Positions 58,038 to 64,000 of a stretch of DNA of 64,000 bases are shown piece after piece (positions within the stretch are counted from its first letter, which is position 1; every line of letters begins with the position of its first letter). Both the position numbers and the translations under genes were made by a program. Under the pieces are notes generated by a model. The model searched no databases. It had not been told where the DNA came from and worked only from the letters and a program-made list of their open reading frames with translations. Source of the DNA: Histoplasma ohiense (lineage: Eukaryota; Ascomycota; Eurotiomycetes; Onygenales; Ajellomycetaceae); the NCBI GenBank assembly GCA_017607445.1, contig JAEVHH010000002.1, forward strand, positions 3,215,501 through 3,279,500. Reading direction: 5' to 3'.

Positions 58038-59231
58038 ATGGACCGCTTCCGAGTATCCCTATCAGCTTCTATCGCTCTTCTTTCTCTAAGCCATTTCACC
58101 GCGGGTGCTGCTACCATCACTTCCACTACCACTGCTGGCATCGACCTTCCGCCAGAAGCGATAGGATATTATATTCATGACAGTCAGGGCACAGTCACAG
58201 GTATGTGCACACGAATTTCGTTAAATACTTGAGGTGAACCTGCCCAAAAGTCATGGACCTGTTTAACGCGAAGTCGCTCTGCAGCTGGACTTATATCTTG
58301 CCCTGGATCTCTACACTGGGGAACATCAGGTGCCTATGGTTATTGTTGCCATCCCAGAAGAACTGAGGGTTGCGCACTCGCAACTGAATGTCGAGATGGT
58401 ACAATAAAAGGCCCTGATCATACAAGCAGCTGGTAGGCCCTACATCACCCTTCAGGATCTCAAAAATATGCCTTCGCCGGTATTAACCTGAGCGCTGCAT
58501 TATCATCCTCCTAGTGAAAATTGTGTGACAGTGTCTGTCTACGAATCAATACGTTTGGTGCCGCCGTCCGTGAAATTTGTTCAATGTCTGAGTAATTGGC
58601 CGGCATTGACGCTGTATCGTCATCTCCCATCTCGAAAAACAACATCCATCGGTATAACTTCAATGCCACACAGTATGTATGGACAGCGGCTCACCTTTTC
58701 CAATTTATAGATGCAACGATAACCACTTCGCCCGATGTGACAACAACTTCCACTTCATCCATAAAATCACCAGGCAGTATAACAGCTGCCCCGATTGCAC
58801 CAAGCGGGCCCAACACCCCTACTTCGTTACCTGGGGACTTATCTGACAAATCTCCTGACGAAAAGAAATCAGAAGCAGCAAAAATATCCAGTATAATTAT
58901 TGGAATAATTCTTTTTATCGCGATAGTCATTCTCGGACTCTTGCTCGGTCGTAGCAAGTGGAATAAGCCGGCGTCGCAGGATTCACTTCGCAAGTTGCAT
59001 GAAGCCGAGGGATCCAATGGGCTTGTGCCAGTTCCGACCCGAAGAATAGCATCAAGGCGCGGCTCGCAACGAAGCCTTACATCGAGAGACGGGTTTATTT
59101 CGTTTGAGGACCTCAGCCCGTCTTGTAGGTATTCACCTGCACAGGAACTGCCCACCGTGGTTGAGGAGCGATACCAACAATTAAGCACCACTTCGAGCCC
59201 CATCAGTCCCTGTGTGAGTTTGCCCCGCTAG
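58038..59231 (+). CDS. Cys-rich single-pass plasma-membrane protein
   Basis: Four exons, 58038-58200, 58285-58432, 58515-58672, 58711-59231, give 329 residues with agreeing phases and good GTATGT/GTAGGC donors. Signal peptide at 1-24 (MDRFRVSLSASIALLSLSHFTAGA). The ectodomain has a compact Cys cluster (about residues 57-125: ISCPGSLH, GYCCHPRRTEGCALATEC, CENC, FVQC), then a Thr/Ser/Pro-rich stalk. The membrane span is at about 216-236 (SSIIIGIILFIAIVILGLLLG), followed by a basic cytoplasmic tail with RRIASRRGSQRSLTSR. This architecture is shared by fungal surface sensors and mucin-like proteins. It does not match WSC or CFEM spacing clearly. Role inferred: surface sensing or wall anchoring. 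Confidence 0.75.
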
Positions 59232-59865
59232 TCGATAAAAGGCGATTTTATTCTACTTAACCCTCATTCTCATACGGCATAAATTTTCGCACTCACTTGG
59301 GCTCTTGTAAAGATGCACATGTATAGATAGCGTCATAAGACCTGGGGTATGCAGTTGCTTTCGATATACACCGTTTGCCTACCGTTTCCTCAACACCTCG
59401 TCAGTATTGGAAACAGTTGGTTTCTGGTTGGTTAGTCTCTGGCTTTGCAGCGTCCGACGTACACATGAAGTGCGCACATGCCGTTTTTCCTAATATTTGA
59501 TATCTGTTTCGGCTTTTTCTCGCTTGTCTAATCATTGGGGATTTCAACGAATGAGAAATATTTTATGTCCAATTATCAACCACTTGAATATATGCATATC
59601 TATATATTCACCGTACTACGCTTTTATACCCCTCTGTTCCATATACACTTACTCTCATTGTTGGATGCCCTTGTCTGTTGTACATTAGACTGTACCATTT
59701 TTATGCTAGCAATATAGCGAGAATATACTACTTGTATAAAAGGCACAGTAAGATTATCCAACGAATTCTTGCTCCAGCAGAACCGAAATCTCTACCCAAG
59801 GCCCGCTTCTAACTACAATATTTAAATCATACTAAGTTGTGGTTGATGTTCGGGTCTTCCTTTTC

Positions 59866-59910
59866 CTTTCCTTACCTTACCTTACCTTACCTTTCCTTTC
59901 CTTTCCTTTC
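59866..59910. repeat. Pentanucleotide microsatellite (CTTTC/CTTAC)9
   Basis: Nine 5-base units, four of them CTTAC and five CTTTC, in tandem. Confidence 0.9.
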
Positions 59911-60289
59911 TTTTCTCTTTTTTTTCCCTCAATTTCCAAGATTGCTCATGGTTCTAGCATACCGTCGCTCTTCTACTCGAATATAAGAGACAACCCTTTT
60001 CCTGACTTTACGACGAGATTGTGCTGCATTCGCAGGCTATATAGGGCACGGTGGATACGGTTGGTTCATCTCAGAGTGGACAAGGACCGGTGGACTTGCT
60101 AAAAAAGCCTTCTTGGGGTCCAGCCGCGTTTACGAAACGGGATTGAAAGGACTTCTTTCCAGGCAGCGGGATGTGAGGATATGCATTTCCTTTGCGTCAA
60201 AGGCTAAATCGCAATATTTAACCCCTCTTTCCGAGCGAGATATTAATACATATATTGGGTCATTAAATAAAATGAGTTATTTACAAGGG

Positions 60290-60331
<42 letters not shown>
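60290..60331. repeat. 42-base poly-A tract
   Basis: Uninterrupted A run. It is the same length as the one at 8026-8067, which may be coincidence. Confidence 0.95.
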
Positions 60332-60333
<2 letters not shown>

Positions 60334-60739
60334 TGCCCAGGGAAAGGAAATGGGTGAATAATAACTAGCAATGTATGTATCATAACAGGGAGGGGAAATT
60401 TTGTAGTTACAAATTGCCGGAGCTCTATTTTCAATGAAGGAGGATTCAAAATCTTTGCAAAAACATATCCTTTAAAGTGGGTACGTCAGGATATCGTTGG
60501 TTCTGTTTGGGAAGAGAGAATACAAAGCGTTATGGAACCAGAAACTCGATATTTTGCAGCAGTTTCTCTCTTCTCATTTTCGCATCGAAGTTTTATCGAT
60601 GCAATTTGCTGCTGCGGCACACCTGGCCCTTTCACTAAGAGGGAGGGCGGTATGGGGCCAGCCTGAAGATGCGGTGTATTTTGTCAGCTGGGCGACTGCG
60701 GTGGTGAGCTGCAAAAGATCCGTGGATGTATTGGGTCTA

Positions 60740-62336
60740 CTAGGAAGCAGGTTTCGACCCCGGAGGACATGCGCGTTCCCTAGCGAGTATACGGTATCGG
60801 TCCAAAAGATCCGTTTCCGCCACTCCAGGTTGATGCTGGAAGTTAAAATGGACAGCTAGGGCTTCTCCCACGATAGTGACAGCTAGAAAATGTTTCAGTT
60901 TCTTAGTTTTCACGATGGTATGGGAGGTAGAAAACAACAGGTAGATAGATAACAACAACGGGAGAAGCTTATTTATTGAATGGAAGAGTTTAAAAAATAT
61001 GGATGGCATGTTGCAGAGACTTACGTCGACTATAAAGCTTGGGAAGCTCCATAACAACCATTTCTTCATCGCTTCTTTCCTTTGGCCAGGTATCAATATC
61101 GCTATCGAGTATATCGTCGGCCCAAATGGCAAGGACGTTGATTCTTATTCGTTCGTTATCCATATTCCAGGGGAGATTAAATTTGTAAAGGTCAAGCTGA
61201 TTTTTCTCCAAGTTTTCTAAAAACGAATAATGCTGCTGGGCGGCGATGGCCCAACTAGTATAGGTATCGCCCCATACTTCATATTTGAGGTGCGTCACTG
61301 GTGTTCGAACAATAGCTTTGTCGTCTTTCACACGCAACCATCGATGGCCTTTAGCCGGCGGGGCGGCATCCAGGGCCCATTCGAACTTATCAGGTCCGTC
61401 CCAGTGCGGGTGATCAGAAGGTTTCCATGATTTATTATCGCTGACCTTTGTGGATGGATTGCCATTGGCCAATTCAGGGAAATACGGATGGAGGGCGCCA
61501 ACATGGTAGTGGATGAAGCTCAATGGGGGATTGTTGATGATGTTTGCTGAGACTGCGAAATCGTTGGGGTGCTTTAATTTCCGGTCAACGATTCGAGGAA
61601 TGGTATCGTCGGCTAGCCAAACCTAGAGAGCCATGGCGAGGAAACCATCAGCAACTGCTTCAAGAAGAAGAGGGAATAAATAAGACTTTCTCCCTACTCA
61701 CCACATCATCATCTATTTTAACGTATATCTTTCCCCTCTCGAGATGCTTCCAGATTTGTCTGAACTCTGGGCCTCGAACCTTTCTCCCAAGATCCAGCTT
61801 TCTGTGTCGTGGAGAGCTGGCCAGGGTTTCATCGAGATACCTCAGATCATCTTCATTTTCGGTATTGACAACCCATAATACTTCATCCAACCATCCATTA
61901 TTGTCGGCCAAATTGCGCTGTTGTGAGCAACCGTGCTGTCAGTCAAAGCCCCAGAAGAATCGTGGTACACACAGCCTATTTCTCTGCAATAGAAGAAGAG
62001 TTTTCATACCTCCACATAGCAGCGCATTGCCTCGACACGATCCCGACGGCCATAGAATACAAAGCCGCTAATGATAATATTTTCAGGTTTGATGAATTCG
62101 GTTTCACTCGCATTCACATTTCCCGGCAGATGGAAAGGATTTATCTGTGCAGTTCTGGTTGAATCCTTTGGTCCTGAACTTCGGGCCCTGTAAAGGGTGT
62201 TCGTGAGGAGGAATACATTGAGGAGCGACAGGGCAACGAGGGCGTACAACGTGGATCTCTTCTTGAAGTTCGACACTATCGATTCGCGGTAGTTGGATTT
62301 ATTCAAGTTATTGGACAAGGGAATGCTTGTCGTCAT
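60740..62336 (-). CDS. Type II membrane glycosyltransferase-like protein
   Basis: Four exons, 62336-62010, 61917-61702, 61622-61025, 60882-60740, give 427 residues with consistent phases. A short cytosolic N-terminus is followed by a signal-anchor helix (about residues 29-47, STLYALVALSLLNVFLL). The luminal part has GFVFYGRRDRVEAMRCYV, LDEVLWVVNTENEDDLRYLDE and VKIDDDVVW (DDD at 178-180), a DxD-type metal/nucleotide-sugar motif. NNPPLSFIHYHVGALHPYFPE and a C-terminal HFNFQHQPGVAETDLLDRY follow. Order of elements fits a Golgi glycosyltransferase of a fungal family I cannot name precisely. Donor and acceptor sugars are unknown. The intron after DDDV splits the metal motif from VWLADD. Confidence 0.75.
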
Positions 62337-64000
62337 TGCTCTAGGGGCACCCTTCGTGCTCCAGCTCTTTCACGGAATGACAGTGAGATGAATCAAAATA
62401 ACGGACGTTCATTCGCATCGCCGTACTGTACGATTCCGTACTAACGGGACGACGCGAAATGGTCGACAGTTAAGGAGGTCCAAAACTATCATTGAGCCCT
62501 TAAATTAGGCGCACCTGCTATCACGAAACCCTGATTCGCCGTAAGGCTCAAAGAAGGCGCAAAGAAGGCGCAAAGCCGGCGGCTGAGACTGACAAACTTA
62601 TTAGGGCATGTTAATTAAACTAGCTAGCTAGGTTAGGCGATAATTCCTCCAACGAATTCGTTTAACTAGTTAGCGAATTGACATCAAGATTCCATGGAGC
62701 GTGGCGACTTGGAGGCATTACATGGGGACTTTGGTTAAGCTACTTAAGCAAATGAGAAGAGGAAAATGGGGAGTCTATCTGATTAAATGTACCTATAACT
62801 AATTATTTTAGTCAAAATGCGTAAATACCAAGGTGTCAGGAATTATCATGGAAGTTATGCGCGGTATGGGACGTTGGAATGAATCCATATTAGACCTAGG
62901 TCTTAGACCTCAATCTTGGCTCTAGAATACCAATAAACATGGGCATACACAGTAAATGAAACGTTAACTGTCTCGCGAGTGTGAAGTTATGCCCTTGGAC
63001 AATATTTACGTATAGATCCGAGTGGGATTATAAAATTCAACAGAGATGTTGCTGCCTACCCAGCATTTAGGGGAGCTTCTGACCAAAGAGAGGGTGGCAC
63101 ACAATATTATTGGGGAAATTATGTTTATGGGTAGTTAGTCTTGTTTGTGCCGCCTGCGCTCTCAAAGGACTACTGACAGAAGAGGTGATTTTGAATGAAG
63201 ATGGCTGATACGGCGAGAAATCTAAGCTTGAGATTTTATTTGTCTGCAGTCGCTGGACGAGACATGAGATTTCCTGGCTTCAAGTGCTTTTCCGCGCAGA
63301 GGCAGCCAAGGAAGAAGAAAGCCCCCAAATCTTTCATTCATTAGACATTCCAGGTCAATTTTTTTTTATGGAGACTTGGCCAAGTTCCTCCAATGCTTCG
63401 ATAAATGCATACATGTCAATTGAGGTATCAGTCGAGACTAATGAAGCTATATATATGAATCGGCAAAACATATAAAAAGTTGACCGAGGTATGAACACTG
63501 TAGACGGGAGACCGTGTTCATGTTCTTCCAGCTCTTTCAGGGTATGGGGTGTTCTATCACATTTCCATGAGGGATTGTAAAGCCAGAAACCGGAAATCGG
63601 GGTAAGATGCCCTTGGCTGTTAAATACTTTTTACCATCGGAACGATAGATGGAAATGAAATTTCTCAGTTCATTTATACATGAAATATAGACAAATATGT
63701 TTTTTCCCCTTCTTTGAGAAACCAGTCGGGGATTATGTAGTGCAAAAGGCATTGTCTTGACGGAATAAAATGGAACTAGAAACAGAAACAGAAACAAGAA
63801 GATTGTTCCTTCAGCCCATATGCTGCTTGTGACCTGGATTTTGTTTCCTTGAAAAGGATTTCCAAGACAAATAGAGGTTTGCAATGGGGAAGGGTGGGTT
63901 GTAAGACACAAGCTGGGTGGCACTTAGGAGAATGGGACGAAACGGACTACTGGCCTGACAACAAAAAGCGGAATCAGCTGAACACGCATGTCGGGGTTGT
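62337..64000. other. Gene-poor end of the window
   Basis: About 1.66 kb. It includes tandem 11-base units (AAAGAAGGCGC) near 62550-62571 and a CTAGCTAGCTAG stretch near 62621-62632. Frames at 63284-63475 and 63537-63923 have no domain. No gene is supported. Confidence 0.5.

Larger units (their letters stand above)
59232..60739. other. Gene-poor interval with pentanucleotide and poly-A repeats
   Basis: About 1.5 kb between converging genes. Holds (CTTWC)9 at 59866-59910 and a 42-base A tract at 60290-60331. Short frames here, including 60113-60361, are partly made of the tracts. Confidence 0.65.

Noticed and set aside
1..64000. Search for a novel defence, secondary-metabolite or mobile-element system
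   Set aside because: No polyketide synthase, NRPS, terpene cyclase, transposase, reverse transcriptase or NLR-like gene was found; the genes are mostly housekeeping and their order does not suggest a cluster.

Overview
The window comes from a filamentous ascomycete fungus. Protein-coding genes are split by many short GT-AG introns (about 45-140 bp), are spaced on both strands with pyrimidine-rich upstream regions, and encode typically fungal proteins: neutral trehalase, SOG2 of the RAM pathway, mitochondrial Cce1 resolvase, TCP11/SOK1, TAG1-like and CorA-like proteins. The mix of compact housekeeping blocks with long gene-poor, repeat-bearing stretches resembles Onygenales (for example Ajellomycetaceae), but that placement is an inference from gene content, not a measured similarity. 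No virus, bacterial-style operon, CRISPR array, tRNA or rRNA was recognised.

Layout. 1-445: 3' part of a small conserved membrane protein. 929-1819 (-): POF1/NMNAT-like nucleotidyltransferase. 1.8-6.5 kb: gene-poor. 6472-7985 (+): secreted collagen-like protein with 69 Pro-Gly-X triplets, flanked by simple-sequence tracts. 8979-10229 (-): CCE1/Ydc2 Holliday-junction resolvase. 11604-14215 (+): neutral trehalase. 14840-16138 (-): orphan protein resembling the N-terminal region of fungal PPAT-family proteins. 17037-19537 (+): CorA-like transporter. 21527-23485 (-): TCP11/SOK1 protein. 23.5-27.7 kb: gene-poor. 27765-29365 (+): serine carboxypeptidase with a doubtful junction. 30081-33179 (-): SOG2. 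34094-35045 (-): mitoribosomal mS23 (RSM25). 35743-37800 (+): PPR-like protein. 38219-40161 (+): short RecQ helicase. 41314-43448 (-): KH-domain splicing factor of KHDC4 type. 43994-45071 (+): acetolactate synthase regulatory subunit (ILV6). 45.1-49.9 kb: gene-poor, AT-rich, with a decayed protein-kinase-like relic. 49912-52858 (-): TAG1-like vacuolar membrane protein. 53563-54642 (+): ornithine carbamoyltransferase. 55161-56553 (+): DUF3984-like protein. 58038-59231 (+): single-pass Cys-rich membrane protein. 60740-62336 (-): type II membrane glycosyltransferase-like protein. The remainder is gene-poor.

Functional links. Mitochondrial roles recur (CCE1, mS23, PPR, ILV6, OTC). The mS23 and PPR genes diverge from one 0.7-kb region. 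The two amino-acid biosynthesis genes, ILV6 and OTC, each have a perfect TGACTCA (Gcn4/CpcA-type) element in the upstream intergenic region, although both regions are shared with a divergent neighbour. Splice junctions were assigned by reading frame, splice consensus and recalled family sequences; none was tested by alignment or RNA. The points most worth a second look are the collagen-like minisatellite gene, the GC-AG intron in ILV6, the disrupted carboxypeptidase junction, the kinase relic and the orphan PPAT-like protein.
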